This document shows positions 8,576 through 19,645 of a stretch of DNA of 51,353 bases, one piece after another. A program made the translations under genes and the position numbers. The stretch lies in assembly GCA_022767075.1 (NCBI GenBank), contig JALEPP010000052.1:1-51353 (forward strand), in the 5' to 3' direction. This stretch comes from Agathobacter sp. (GTDB lineage: Bacteria; Bacillota; Clostridia; Lachnospirales; Lachnospiraceae). The notes below the pieces were generated by a model. That model saw only the letters and a list, made by a program, of their open reading frames with translations. It was not told the origin of the DNA and made no database searches. The number at the start of each line of letters is the position of its first letter. Within the stretch, counting starts at the first letter, position 1.

Positions 8576-11500
8576 TTATCGCTTTTCAATGTTCTTTTCC
8601 ACAACTTTTACGTTTTTTTCGCCCATAAAGTTCGTCAAATTGTTCACAAGGTTTTCGTCTGCACATACGGTAAGGTTCTTTCCCATTCTTTTGATGGCTT
8701 TTGGATTCGCCACGTAGATGACCACCTCGTCCTTTCCATCGGAATCCCGAAGAAGCTCAAGAAGTTCCTTTTCTCTTGATTCGTACTGTTCTTTATCCGG
8801 GAACTGAAGCCATAGCTCTCTTGCGGTATCCGAAAACGGAATAATCCTCTGGCACACCAATTTACCTTCCTTTTCTTCATCCACCGAGGCCCTTCCTGAG
8901 ACAAAAATCTTCTCGTCCTGAGCAAGGAACATACGATAGGCCTCATAGTCCCGCGGGAAGACAATCACCTCCACAGTTCCCGTAAGATCCTCCAAGGTCA
9001 CAAATGCCATCTGCTGATTATTCTTGGTGAACTTCACTGTCACATCCGATACCAGACCGCCAACAATTACGCTTTCGTTATCCGCAACCTTTGCCACCTG
9101 GGTATCCGGATCCAGGGTAAAATCATTGGCGGTGTTGGTGATATTTTTCTTCCATTTTTCCATATACTGTTCCAAAGGATGTCCGCTTAGGTATATGCCC
9201 AATACTTCCTTTTCCATGTGGAGCAGCTCTTCCTTTTGATACTCCGGAATCGGTGGATACTGAATTTCAAAATCCTTTTTCTCCTCCGGTGCAACCAGAT
9301 CAAAAAGGCTCATCTGACCCGCAAGATTGTTCTTTTTGCCCGATACCACCTGATCGATAATCTGCGCAAACACAGACATCATCTGATGTCTGTTTCCATC
9401 CAGACTGTCGCAGGCTCCTGCCTTGATGAGATTCTCAACCGCACGCTTATTCACATCCTTATCGCTGGTTCTTTGGATAAAATCCTGAAGGGTTGTATAA
9501 GGTCCGTTGGCCTTTCTCTCCCCCACAATTCGATCGATTACCGGTCGTCCCAGACTCTTAATGGCATACAAGCCGTAGCGGATGTGGTCTCCCTCCGGTG
9601 TGAACTCCCCTTCTCCCACATTGATGTCCGGAGAAAGTACGGAAATGCCAAGCTCCTTACAGTGATAGAGGTACTCACTTGCCTTGGTAGAATTGTCGAT
9701 TACAGAGGTCATAAGAGCCGCCATAAACTCTACCGGATAATAATATTTGAGCCATGCGGTCTGCACACTGATCATGGCATATGCTGCCGCATGGGATTTG
9801 TTAAAGGCATACTTTGCAAAATCCACCATGGAATCGTAAATCTTGTTGGCTGCCTCCTCCGAAATACCATTTGCCACACAGCCCTTGATTCCCTGCTCTT
9901 TGTCGCCGTATACAAAGCTTTGACGACCTGCATCGATGACATACTGTTTCTTCTTACTCATGGCACGGCGAATATTGTCCGCCTGGCCCATGGTGTAGCC
10001 TGCAAGCTTTTGTACAATCTGCATGACCTGTTCCTGGTATACGATACATCCGTAGGTAGGCTCTAAGATACTCTCCAGCTCCGGAGTCAGATAGCTGATG
10101 GACTCTCTATTATTCTTTCCCTTGATATAGTCCGGGATAAAGTCCATTGGGCCCGGTCGATAGAGAGAAATACCGGCGATGATATCCTCAAAGCTCTGAG
10201 GCTTCAGCTCTGTCATAAAGCTTTGCATACCCGCAGACTCAAGCTGGAACACACCCTCCGTCTTACCGCTTCCGATAAACCCAAGAACCTTTGGATCATT
10301 GTAATCAATGTGATCGATATCTATCTCAATGCCTCTGGCAGCCTTGATATTTTTTACAGAGTCCTTTAACACGGTCAGGGTTCTAAGTCCCAAAAAGTCC
10401 ATCTTCAAAAGGCCAAGCTCTTCCAACTGGACCATGTTATACTCCGCCGTTGGACTGCCATCGTTTGCTCTGCCAAGGGGCACGTAATCACTGGCTACAC
10501 CGGGATATATAACCACTCCTGCCGCATGAACGGAGGTATGGTTTGGAAGTCCCTCCAGCTTTTTGGCCATATCAATCAAGGCATGCATCTCGCGGTCTCC
10601 CTCATACAAAGCTCTAAATTCCGGATTCTTCGTAAGGGCATCCTCTATGGTAATATTTAATTCCATGGGAATCATCTTTGCCACACGATCCATCTGGGCA
10701 TAAGGAAAATCCAAGGCTTTTCCAACGGCTTTAATGACACCTCTTGCAGCCATGGTTCCAAAGGTAACAATCTGGGTAACGGAATCCGCTCCGTACTTTT
10801 GTGAGACATACTCAATGGCACGATATCTCTCTGCGTACTCGAAATCCACGTCGATATCGGGCATGGATACACGCTCCGGATTCAAGAAGCGCTCAAAGAG
10901 AAGCTGGTACTTTACCGGGTCAATGTTGGTAATTCCGGTACAATAACACACACGGCTACCTGCCGCAGAGCCTCGTCCCGGTCCCACCCAGCAATCGTGG
11001 GTTCTGCTCCAGTTGATGTAATCCCATACAATGAGGATATACTCCACAAATCCCATCTTCTGAATAATGCCAAGTTCATACTGCATAGCTTCATAGATTT
11101 CATCCAATACTCTCTGTCGCTCTGCAAGTTCCTCCGGTGAAAGTTCCCTGCCTGCCACCTTAGGGTCCATGGAATACTCCGGCATATTGCGATATTTCTG
11201 CTCAAAGCCTCTGTCACAAAGGTCACTTAGGAAGGCATAGGCACTTTCATAGCCCTGTGGCACCTCATATTTTGGAATCTTGTAATTGCCGAACTCCAAC
11301 TCCACATGACAACGGTCTGCAATTTTCTGGGTATTCTCCAGTGCCTCCGGCGCATATGGAAAGAGGCTTCGCATCTCTTCCTCACTTTTCACATAGAACT
11401 GACCGCCCTCGTAACGCATACGATCCTCGTCGGTAATCTTCTTTCCCGTCTGGATACATAACAGTACATCGTGGGCCTCCACGTCAGTGTCATAGGTATA

Positions 11501-12124
11501 GTGGATATCGTTGGTGCATACCAGTTCAATTCCAAGCTCCTGTCCCATGCGGTAAAGCTGTTGATTCACGTACTTCTGATCCGCAATCCCGTGGTCCTGA
11601 AGCTCGAAAAAGAAATTGTCCTTGCCAAAACAGTTCTGGTATTTCAAAGCAAGCTTTTTGGCTTCCTCATACTGGCCTCTTACAAGGGCTCTAGGAATCT
11701 CTCCCGCCAGACAGGCTGTCAGACAAATCAGACCCTCATGGTACTTTTCCAGGGTTTCAAAGTCCACACGTGGTCTGTAATAATATCCTTCTGTGTATCC
11801 GATGGATACAATCTTCATAAGGTTGTCATAGCCCTTGTTGTTCTCTGCCAGCAAAATCAGATGGTAGTAGCGGTCCTCTCCGTGACTCATCTCTCTGTCA
11901 AATCTGGAAGCTGGAGCCACATACACCTCACAGCCTATGATGGGATTGATTTCATTTGCCTTGCAGGTCTTATAGAACTCTACCACACCGTACATATTGC
12001 CATGGTCTGTGATAGCGGCACTATTCATGCCAAGCTCCTTCACTTTGGCCACATAGTTTTTTATTTTGTTGGATCCATCCAACAGCGAATATTCTGTATG
12101 AGTATGAAGATGACAAAAAGCCAT
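8576..12124 (-). CDS. dnaE: DNA polymerase III subunit alpha
   Basis: PHP start 'FCHLHTHTEYSLLDGSNKI', 'MPDIDVDFEYAERYRAIEYV', 'YRPGPMDFIPDYIKGK', 1182 aa. Confidence 0.97.
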   Translation of the reverse strand: MAFCHLHTHTEYSLLDGSNKIKNYVAKVKELGMNSAAITDHGNMYGVVEFYKTCKANEINPIIGCEVYVAPASRFDREMSHGEDRYYHLILLAENNKGYDNLMKIVSIGYTEGYYYRPRVDFETLEKYHEGLICLTACLAGEIPRALVRGQYEEAKKLALKYQNCFGKDNFFFELQDHGIADQKYVNQQLYRMGQELGIELVCTNDIHYTYDTDVEAHDVLLCIQTGKKITDEDRMRYEGGQFYVKSEEEMRSLFPYAPEALENTQKIADRCHVELEFGNYKIPKYEVPQGYESAYAFLSDLCDRGFEQKYRNMPEYSMDPKVAGRELSPEELAERQRVLDEIYEAMQYELGIIQKMGFVEYILIVWDYINWSRTHDCWVGPGRGSAAGSRVCYCTGITNIDPVKYQLLFERFLNPERVSMPDIDVDFEYAERYRAIEYVSQKYGADSVTQIVTFGTMAARGVIKAVGKALDFPYAQMDRVAKMIPMELNITIEDALTKNPEFRALYEGDREMHALIDMAKKLEGLPNHTSVHAAGVVIYPGVASDYVPLGRANDGSPTAEYNMVQLEELGLLKMDFLGLRTLTVLKDSVKNIKAARGIEIDIDHIDYNDPKVLGFIGSGKTEGVFQLESAGMQSFMTELKPQSFEDIIAGISLYRPGPMDFIPDYIKGKNNRESISYLTPELESILEPTYGCIVYQEQVMQIVQKLAGYTMGQADNIRRAMSKKKQYVIDAGRQSFVYGDKEQGIKGCVANGISEEAANKIYDSMVDFAKYAFNKSHAAAYAMISVQTAWLKYYYPVEFMAALMTSVIDNSTKASEYLYHCKELGISVLSPDINVGEGEFTPEGDHIRYGLYAIKSLGRPVIDRIVGERKANGPYTTLQDFIQRTSDKDVNKRAVENLIKAGACDSLDGNRHQMMSVFAQIIDQVVSGKKNNLAGQMSLFDLVAPEEKKDFEIQYPPIPEYQKEELLHMEKEVLGIYLSGHPLEQYMEKWKKNITNTANDFTLDPDTQVAKVADNESVIVGGLVSDVTVKFTKNNQQMAFVTLEDLTGTVEVIVFPRDYEAYRMFLAQDEKIFVSGRASVDEEKEGKLVCQRIIPFSDTARELWLQFPDKEQYESREKELLELLRDSDGKDEVVIYVANPKAIKRMGKNLTVCADENLVNNLTNFMGEKNVKVVEKNIEKR

Positions 12125-12164
12125 GTTACAACAATCTCCTTTTCTACTACCCGAATAATGTCAA

Positions 12165-13004
12165 TTAAATCCCAAGTCCCAAATAATAGCACCCCAAAGC
12201 TAATAATAACAAATGTACCGGATAAAAGGCATAGAAGAAGTATTTCATTCCTACACTGCTCTTTCCCCTTGTACCATTGTAGTAATAGATTGGAATCAAC
12301 ATGAAAAATGCTACCCATTCGATGGTTCCACACATAAGTCCTAGTATCAATACTGCCACCCCGAACCCAAGCATTCTGTGATTTCGCAGCAAATAAAACA
12401 CTGCAATGGCGGCTACTCCTCCGGCAGAATAGTCTGTGTGAAGCAAATTCGCAAGCTCCATAGAACCAAGGATCACAACTGCCATCAACACACACTTAAC
12501 AAAAATCTGTGGGATGGTTGGTTGTTCCTTCCGAAGTCTCTTATCCAGCCAGTCCAATATTCCCACCATCACAAGACCAATGAGGAGTGTGACAAATACA
12601 CTGTTGGAGCTCATATCAAAGAAGCTCCTCTGGAAGGCCATGTCAAATGGAATCTCTGATAAAATTACAAAAATCCCCATATTTCTTACGTACTTCCAGT
12701 AGCTTCTGGTGTGCATAAAGCCCTCAATCAACAAAAAGCAATAGATTGGAAAGGCCATTCGCCCCACACAACGAAGAGCAATATAGATGTCAAACCATAA
12801 ATCATAATTCGCCTCCGTAATCCAAAGACTTCCGGCCATACCAAACTGGCGCTCAATAATTGTAGCCGCAAAATGATCGATAAACATGGTAACAACCGCT
12901 ATCATCTTTAGCGTAAAACCACTGCATCCCCTTAATCTCCCCTCATAACTGCCCTGATTTCCTACAGCAGTTGTCAAACTTCCTGATTCCATGTAATACC
13001 TCAT
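12165..13004 (-). CDS. TraX-family membrane protein
   Basis: 'FTLKMIAVVTMFIDHFAATI', 'CVGRMAFPIYCFLLIEGFMHTRS' then multi-TM. Confidence 0.75.
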   Translation of the reverse strand: MRYYMESGSLTTAVGNQGSYEGRLRGCSGFTLKMIAVVTMFIDHFAATIIERQFGMAGSLWITEANYDLWFDIYIALRCVGRMAFPIYCFLLIEGFMHTRSYWKYVRNMGIFVILSEIPFDMAFQRSFFDMSSNSVFVTLLIGLVMVGILDWLDKRLRKEQPTIPQIFVKCVLMAVVILGSMELANLLHTDYSAGGVAAIAVFYLLRNHRMLGFGVAVLILGLMCGTIEWVAFFMLIPIYYYNGTRGKSSVGMKYFFYAFYPVHLLLLALGCYYLGLGI

Positions 13005-13134
13005 TCTTTCTCTTTCCTATTTCTCCCTAATATTTTAATAATAGTTTCTCTCTCTGTAAAGAGAATACCACCTACAGATTTTTGAGTTTTTCATTTTTCA
13101 ATATCCCATCTTCGGTTATATCCCCACAAGAAAA

Positions 13135-13165
13135 GGGAAGGATCCATTATAAACGGTTCCTTCCC
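13135..13165 (-). terminator. intrinsic terminator of glycogen phosphorylase gene
   Basis: gggaaggatcc / ggttccttccc hairpin, minus-strand T-rich tail. Confidence 0.7.
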
Positions 13166-13197
13166 TCAAAATAAGTCCCTATATTTTTCCAACCGGA

Positions 13198-15666
13198 TTA
13201 TTTGATTAAATCCAGCTTCCAGATATCATCTACGTACTCCTGAATGGTACGGTCTGATGAGAATTTGCCTACGTGCGCTACGTTAAGAAGTGCCACGCGG
13301 TTCCATGCATCCTGGTCTGCATAAAGCTTAGCTACCCGCTTCTGAGTCTCTGCATAAGAGCGGAAGTCTCCAAGAATAAAGTAGCGGTCTGCACTTGCTC
13401 CATCCTGACTGTTGAGAAGCGCATTGTACAGTTCTCGGAATAATTCCTTATCGTTAAAGGAATACGTTCCATCTACCAGCTGATTTAATACGCGCCGGAT
13501 TCCCGGATCATTGTTGTAGATATCCTTTGCATGATAATCCTTGTTTTTTTCATGAGCAATAATCTCGTCAGAGCTCATACCAAAGATAAAGATATTATCT
13601 GCACCAACTTCTTCGTACATTTCTACGTTAGCTCCATCCATGGTTCCGATGGTAACAGCACCATTTAACATGAATTTCATATTTCCGGTACCGGAAGCTT
13701 CCTTGCTGGCAGTAGAAATCTGCTCGCTCACATCTGCTGCCGCAAAAATCATTTCCGCATTGCTGACCTTGTAATCTTCAATGAATACCACCTTGATTTT
13801 TCCGTCGATGGATTTGTCGTTGTTGATGATTTCCGCTACACTGTTGATGAGCTTAATTGAAAGCTTTGCATTGCGGTAGCCTGCTGCTGCCTTTGCCCCA
13901 AAAATAAAGGTTCTTGGGATAAATTCCATATCCGGATGTTCCAAAAGCTCATTGTACAAATACATCACATGGAGAATATTCATGAGCTGTCTCTTATACT
14001 CGTGAAGTCTCTTGACCTGAACATCGAAAATGGAATCCGGATTTACCTCGATGCCATTGTGCTTTTTGATATACTCAGCCAGTCGAACCTTGTTGGCACG
14101 TTTGATGGCTGCAAACTCATCCCTTGCCTTCTTCTTTTCCGCAAGAGGAATCAGCTTCTCCATCTGGGACAAATCTGTAATCCATCCATCCCCAATCTGC
14201 TGGGTTACCCAGTTTGCAAGCATTGGGTTTCCATGGGCTAAGAATCTTCTCTGGGTAATTCCATTGGTCTTGTTGTTAAACTTCTCCGGGAACATCTCGT
14301 AGAAGTCATGCAATTCCTGATTCTTTAAAATCTCTGTGTGAAGTCTTGCAACACCGTTAACCGAATAACCTGCTGCAATGGCAAGATGCGCCATCTTAAC
14401 CTGTCCATCATAGAGAATCGCCATTTTCTTAACCTTTTCCTCGTCCCCAGGGAAGCGGTCTCTGATGTCCTGCTCAAATCTGCGGTTAATCTCATCTACA
14501 ATCTGATAGATTCTTGGGAGCAGTCTGCGGAAGATCTCGATTGGCCATTTTTCCAAAGCTTCCGCCATGATCGTGTGGTTGGTGTATGCCACGGTTCTTG
14601 TGGTAATATCCCATGCATCCTCCCAGGTCAGACCTTCCTCGTCCAAAAGGATACGCATAAGCTCTGCCACCGCTACCGTTGGGTGGGTATCATTCATCTG
14701 GAAGGTTACCTTCTCCGGAAGCAGATGAATATCATCGTGGGATTTATGGAATCGCTCCAGAGCTCTTTGAATACTTGCTGACACAAAGAAATACTGCTGT
14801 TTTAGGCGCAACTCTTTTCCTGCAACATGGTTATCGTTTGGATACAGCACCTCTACCAGATTTCTTGCAAGGTTCTCCTGGGCCACAGCCTTGTCGTAAA
14901 GCCCCTTATCGAAGGAGTCCAAAGAAAAAATCTCCTTTGGCTGTGCATCCCAAATCATCAGGGTATCCACGATACCGTTGTTGTATCCAAGAATCGGCAT
15001 ATCATATGGCACCGCAAGAACTGACTGATAGTTCTCATGTACAAAGGTCAGGGAGCCATCCTCCTTGTTGTCCACACGCACATTTCCACCAAACTTCACC
15101 TCGTAACAGTACTCCGGGCGCTTCATCTCAAATGGATATCCATCCTTTAACCAGTTGTCCGGGACCTCCACCTGAAATCCGTCAGAAATTCTCTGCTTAA
15201 ACATCCCATAGCGGTAACGAATTCCACAGCCGTAAGCTCCATATCCAAGAGTGGCAAGGGAATCCATAAAGCAGGCGGCCAGTCGTCCAAGGCCTCCGTT
15301 TCCAAGGGCCGGATCCGGCTCCTGATCCTCGATTTCGTTTAAATCAAGTCCCAGCTCCTTCATAGCCTCCTGTGCTGCTTCATAGGCACACAGATTTATC
15401 AGGTTGTTGCCAAGGGCACGTCCCATCAAAAATTCCATGGACATGTAGTACACAACCTTTGGATCCTGCTTGTCCATCTCTCTTTGGGTATTGTACCACT
15501 GGTCCATCACCACTTCTTTTACCGTAAGGGCAAGCGCCTGGTAAATCTCCTGCTGTGAAGCCTCCTCTACACTCTTTCTGTAGTTGTTCTTGAGAGCCTC
15601 TTTTACTCCTTTGACAATATCATCCTTGCTTGGCATAGTCTTACTCTGCATAGCATTTTTTCTCAT
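13198..15666 (-). CDS. glgP: glycogen/starch/alpha-glucan phosphorylase
   Basis: 'EDQEPDPALGNGGLGRLAACFMDSLATLGYGAYGCGIRY', 'KEASGTGNMKFMLNGAVTIGTMDGANVEM'; start re-called to MRKNAMQSK. Confidence 0.95.
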   Translation of the reverse strand: MRKNAMQSKTMPSKDDIVKGVKEALKNNYRKSVEEASQQEIYQALALTVKEVVMDQWYNTQREMDKQDPKVVYYMSMEFLMGRALGNNLINLCAYEAAQEAMKELGLDLNEIEDQEPDPALGNGGLGRLAACFMDSLATLGYGAYGCGIRYRYGMFKQRISDGFQVEVPDNWLKDGYPFEMKRPEYCYEVKFGGNVRVDNKEDGSLTFVHENYQSVLAVPYDMPILGYNNGIVDTLMIWDAQPKEIFSLDSFDKGLYDKAVAQENLARNLVEVLYPNDNHVAGKELRLKQQYFFVSASIQRALERFHKSHDDIHLLPEKVTFQMNDTHPTVAVAELMRILLDEEGLTWEDAWDITTRTVAYTNHTIMAEALEKWPIEIFRRLLPRIYQIVDEINRRFEQDIRDRFPGDEEKVKKMAILYDGQVKMAHLAIAAGYSVNGVARLHTEILKNQELHDFYEMFPEKFNNKTNGITQRRFLAHGNPMLANWVTQQIGDGWITDLSQMEKLIPLAEKKKARDEFAAIKRANKVRLAEYIKKHNGIEVNPDSIFDVQVKRLHEYKRQLMNILHVMYLYNELLEHPDMEFIPRTFIFGAKAAAGYRNAKLSIKLINSVAEIINNDKSIDGKIKVVFIEDYKVSNAEMIFAAADVSEQISTASKEASGTGNMKFMLNGAVTIGTMDGANVEMYEEVGADNIFIFGMSSDEIIAHEKNKDYHAKDIYNNDPGIRRVLNQLVDGTYSFNDKELFRELYNALLNSQDGASADRYFILGDFRSYAETQKRVAKLYADQDAWNRVALLNVAHVGKFSSDRTIQEYVDDIWKLDLIK

Positions 15667-15753
15667 GATGCTTTCCTCCTTATTTCCATAGGCATCTTTT
15701 TTCCGTATCATAAGCCTCCTTACGACAGAAATTATGAAAAATATGTTCAAAAA

Positions 15754-15782
15754 GGGAGCATGACCCTTCTTGGTCAGCTCCC
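15754..15782 (-). terminator. intrinsic terminator of ileS
   Basis: gggagc-a-tgacc...ggtca-gctccc with minus-strand T-run. Confidence 0.75.
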
Positions 15783-15818
15783 TCCTATTTTTATACATAG
15801 CGGTGGATATCCGGATAC

Positions 15819-18800
15819 TTAAGCAAGCTTTTCAACTGAAAGTGTAACTGTTTCTCCATTGATACTCCACTCCTTCTGATATCCTGACAACTGATTTGAA
15901 ACAATCTGGTCTGCAAGTACTTCGCCTTGAATCTCCTGGCCATATTTCTCGAAGATATCAGATACCTTTTGATCTGCTACGTATGAGACTTTGATATGGT
16001 CCATTACCTCAAAGTCTGCCTCTTTACGCATGGTCTGGATTTTACTGATCAGCTCTCTTACAAAGCCCTCTTCCACAAGCTCAGGAGTAAGGTTGGTATC
16101 CATAACTACCGTTACGGTGTTGTCTCCCTCTGTTACATAACCTTCCATCTGAGTCATGGTAATCAGTAAATCCTCTTCTAATAATACAACTTCGTCATTT
16201 ACACTGTCAAGCTTCAGACAGCCGTTTGCCTTGAGCTCAGCCATTGCTTTATTGCCATCTAATTCAGCAAGGGCGGACTGAATCTGTTTCAGATATTTGC
16301 CGTATTTTGGACCAACGGTACGAAGCTGTGGTTTGAACTGATAGCTTGTGTAAGAAGACACATCCTCCGTGAATTCAACCTTCTTTACATTGAGCTCGTC
16401 TGCGATAATATCCGTGTAGAAGCTGTCCAATACCTGTGGTGCTTTTACAAACATCTGTCCCATTGGCTGACGGTTCTTAATGTTGGCATTATTTCTGCAG
16501 GCGCGACCCATAACAACGATCTTTAGCACTTCATCCATAGCGGTCTCAAGCTCGGTATCAATCCATGCCTCATTTGCAACCGGGAAGTCACAAAGATGGA
16601 TGGATTCCGGTGCAGACGGGTCAATCTCGCATACCAGGTTGCGATAGATTTCCTCCGTCATAAATGGAATCATTGGTGCTGCAGTCTTTGAAATGGTTAC
16701 CAGTGCTGTGTAAAGGGTCATGTAGGCATTGATCTTATCCTGCTCCATTCCCTTTGCCCAGAAGCGTTCACGGGAACGACGAACATACCAGTTACTCATA
16801 TCATCTACAAATTCCTCTAAGAAGCGAGCTGCCTCCGGGATTCTGTAGTTGCTTAAGTTCTCATCTACTCCTTTTACTGCGGTATTCAATTTGGAAAGTA
16901 ACCACTTGTCCATCACAGCTAGCTTGTCATATTCCAAGGTGTATTTTGTTGCATCGAAGTCATCGATATTTGCGTAAAGTACAAAGAATGCATAGGTGTT
17001 CCAGAGAGTACCCATAAGCTTTCTCTGTCCTTCCTGCACCAATTTTCCGGAGAATCTCTTTGGAATCCATGGTGCAGACGCGGTGTAGAAGTACCAGCGA
17101 ATTGCATCAGCGCCGTAGGTCTGTAATGCATCAAATGGGTCCACTGCATTTCCTTTTGATTTGGACATCTTCTGTCCGTTCTCGTCCTGTACATGTCCAA
17201 GTACGATTACGTTCTCATATGGAGCCTTGTTGAACAGGAGAGTTGATTCCGCCATAAGGGAATGGAACCATCCACGGGTCTGGTCAACCGCCTCTGAGAT
17301 AAATTTTGCAGGGAACTGTTGCTCAAATAATTCCTTGTTTTCAAATGGATAATGGTGCTGTGCAAACGGCATAGCTCCTGAGTCAAACCAGCAGTCCAGC
17401 ACCTCCGGTACGCGGTGCATGGTTTTACCACACTTCTCACACTTAATGGTCACGGCATCAATGTATGGTCTGTGAAGCTCTACTTCCGCAGCCTTTGGAT
17501 CCCCGGCTTTTTGGGCAAGCTCTGCACGGCTTCCGATACACTCTCTGTGTCCACATTCACACTCCCAGATATTGAGAGGGGTTCCCCAATAACGGTTGCG
17601 GGAAATTGCCCAGTCCTGAATGTTCTCAAGCCAGTTTCCAAAACGTCCGGATCCGATAGATTCCGGAATCCAGTTCACGGTGTTGTTGTTGCGAATCAAA
17701 TCGTCTTTTACTGCAGTTTCCTTGATGTACCAAGACTCTCTTGCATAGTAGATAAGAGGTCTGTCACATCTCCAGCAATGTGGATATTCATGCTCAAACT
17801 TTGGAGCATCAAAAAGCTGTTTTCTTCCACTTAAATCTTTTAATACTTCCGGATCCGCATCCTTTACGAAGAGTCCTGCAAACGGAGTCTCCTCGGTAAG
17901 CTCTCCCTTTCCGTTTACAAACTGTACAAACGGAAGGTCATAGTTACGTCCTACATTGGCGTCATCCTCACCAAATGCCGGTGCAATGTGTACAATACCG
18001 GTACCATCTGACATGGTTACATAGTTGTCACAGGTTACAAAGAAGCCTTTCTTTCCCTGTCTGTCAGCAACTTCCTTTGCACATGCAAAAAGTGGCTCAT
18101 ACTCCTTGTACTCAAGGTCTTTTCCTTTGTAGGTCTCTAAGACTTCGTAGGCTGCCTGACCTTCCTCTTTTGCAAGTGGAGACAGAACCTTGTCTGCTAG
18201 TGCCTCAGCCAGGTAATAGGTGTATCCATCTACCGCTTTTACCTTGATATAGGTATCGCTTGGGTTCATACAAAGAGCTACGTTACTTGGAAGCGTCCAT
18301 GGAGTGGTGGTCCATGCTAAAAAGTATGCATCCTCTCCTACTACTTTAAAACGAACGATTGCGGATTTCTCTTTTACGGTCTTGTAACCCTGAGCTACTT
18401 CCTGGGCCGAAAGAGGGGTTCCACAGCGTGGGCAGTATGGCACAATCTTGAAGCCCTTGTAAAGGAGCCCCTTGTTCCAGATTTCCTTTAATGCCCACCA
18501 CTCAGACTCGATGAAATTGTCGTCGTAGGTTACATATGGGTCGTCCATATCCGCCCAGAAACCAACGGTTCCTGAGAAGTCTTCCCACATTCCTTTGTAT
18601 TTCCATACAGACTCTTTACACTTGTCGATAAATGGCTCAAGACCGTATGCTTCGATCTGATCCTTACCGTCTAAGCCTAAAAGCTTCTCAACTTCGATTT
18701 CAACAGGAAGACCGTGAGTATCCCATCCCGCCTTACGAGGAACATATTTGCCCTTCATGGTCTGGAATCTTGGAATCATATCCTTGATGGTTCTGGTCTC

Positions 18801-18977
18801 TACGTGACCAATATGTGGTTTTCCATTTGCGGTTGGTGGTCCATCGTAAAAGGTGTAGGTTTCACCCTCTTTACGGTTTTCCATGGATTTGCGGAAAATG
18901 TCATTCTCTTTCCAGAATTTTTCAATTTCTTTTTCGCGATCTACGAAGTTTAAGTTCGTATCCACTTTCTTGTACAT
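15819..18977 (-). CDS. ileS: isoleucyl-tRNA synthetase
   Basis: 'YDGPPTANGKPHIGH', 'GWDTHGLPVE', 'KMSKSKGNAVDPF', 1052 aa. Confidence 0.97.
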   Translation of the reverse strand: MYKKVDTNLNFVDREKEIEKFWKENDIFRKSMENRKEGETYTFYDGPPTANGKPHIGHVETRTIKDMIPRFQTMKGKYVPRKAGWDTHGLPVEIEVEKLLGLDGKDQIEAYGLEPFIDKCKESVWKYKGMWEDFSGTVGFWADMDDPYVTYDDNFIESEWWALKEIWNKGLLYKGFKIVPYCPRCGTPLSAQEVAQGYKTVKEKSAIVRFKVVGEDAYFLAWTTTPWTLPSNVALCMNPSDTYIKVKAVDGYTYYLAEALADKVLSPLAKEEGQAAYEVLETYKGKDLEYKEYEPLFACAKEVADRQGKKGFFVTCDNYVTMSDGTGIVHIAPAFGEDDANVGRNYDLPFVQFVNGKGELTEETPFAGLFVKDADPEVLKDLSGRKQLFDAPKFEHEYPHCWRCDRPLIYYARESWYIKETAVKDDLIRNNNTVNWIPESIGSGRFGNWLENIQDWAISRNRYWGTPLNIWECECGHRECIGSRAELAQKAGDPKAAEVELHRPYIDAVTIKCEKCGKTMHRVPEVLDCWFDSGAMPFAQHHYPFENKELFEQQFPAKFISEAVDQTRGWFHSLMAESTLLFNKAPYENVIVLGHVQDENGQKMSKSKGNAVDPFDALQTYGADAIRWYFYTASAPWIPKRFSGKLVQEGQRKLMGTLWNTYAFFVLYANIDDFDATKYTLEYDKLAVMDKWLLSKLNTAVKGVDENLSNYRIPEAARFLEEFVDDMSNWYVRRSRERFWAKGMEQDKINAYMTLYTALVTISKTAAPMIPFMTEEIYRNLVCEIDPSAPESIHLCDFPVANEAWIDTELETAMDEVLKIVVMGRACRNNANIKNRQPMGQMFVKAPQVLDSFYTDIIADELNVKKVEFTEDVSSYTSYQFKPQLRTVGPKYGKYLKQIQSALAELDGNKAMAELKANGCLKLDSVNDEVVLLEEDLLITMTQMEGYVTEGDNTVTVVMDTNLTPELVEEGFVRELISKIQTMRKEADFEVMDHIKVSYVADQKVSDIFEKYGQEIQGEVLADQIVSNQLSGYQKEWSINGETVTLSVEKLA

Positions 18978-19065
18978 GGGAATTTCTCTCCTTTTCGAAT
19001 ATGATAGATTACTGCGATACTACGACCTGCCATGCACTTAGTACGTCTGCAAGTCTATACGTCGC

Positions 19066-19345
19066 TAAAAAGGCCCATGTCCTGTAATAAGGACATGGGC
19101 CTGCATGTTATACCACCTTGTTACAATGTACTTTGAGCTTGCATCTTCCGATGGACTCAGCATACTTCGTTCCCGATAACGCTGGAAATGCGGCGTCTGT
19201 TACTCTCTCTTCCTATGGAAAAATTTCACTTTGCAACTCAGAAGTGATGTTCACCACCTGTTCTACTAATATCCGGATCGCACCATCCCGAACTCTCTGA
19301 AACGTTCCTACAAGGGCTACTGTCTTCGTCATCGTTTTTATCTCG
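19066..19345 (-). promoter_or_regulatory. T-box leader of ileS (Ile specifier)
   Basis: Minus strand: AACAAGGTGGTATAAC T-box (19107-19122); terminator aggcccatgtcc/ggacatgggcct + T-run (19071-19102); specifier loop GAACATCACTTCTGAG with ATC at 19246-19248. Confidence 0.9.
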
Positions 19346-19384
19346 TATGATTATAGCCCCTGACCTTTCCCGTTGTCAAGAACC

Positions 19385-19645
19385 TTAAGCATCAAAATCC
19401 ATGGCAAACTCCCCTTCAGGACATTTGATGCGCATGATTCCAAGATTGAACTGGTCATCCATAATTGTGATGGTGTATTCAAACACTACATCCTCATCAA
19501 ATTTTGATAGAAGGACATAGGTTCCATTCTCTTTTCCCTCAATCTGCTCGCAGATATCATCATACACTGCTTCCCCTGATATCTCTCCCTGGTAACCGGA
19601 TTCTTTTATTTTCTCCTCAATTGCCTGAAAGTACTGTTCCATCAT
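19385..19645 (-). CDS. hypothetical protein, 86 aa
   Basis: ORF track; abuts next gene. Confidence 0.6.
   Translation of the reverse strand: MMEQYFQAIEEKIKESGYQGEISGEAVYDDICEQIEGKENGTYVLLSKFDEDVVFEYTITIMDDQFNLGIMRIKCPEGEFAMDFDA

Noticed and set aside
9218-10066. 282-aa plus-strand ORF
   Set aside because: Entirely antisense to dnaE, whose frame carries strong family motifs; no family pattern in the antisense product.
11471-12304. 277-aa plus-strand ORF
   Set aside because: Antisense to the dnaE N-terminus and TraX-family gene; long antisense ORFs are expected from codon bias.
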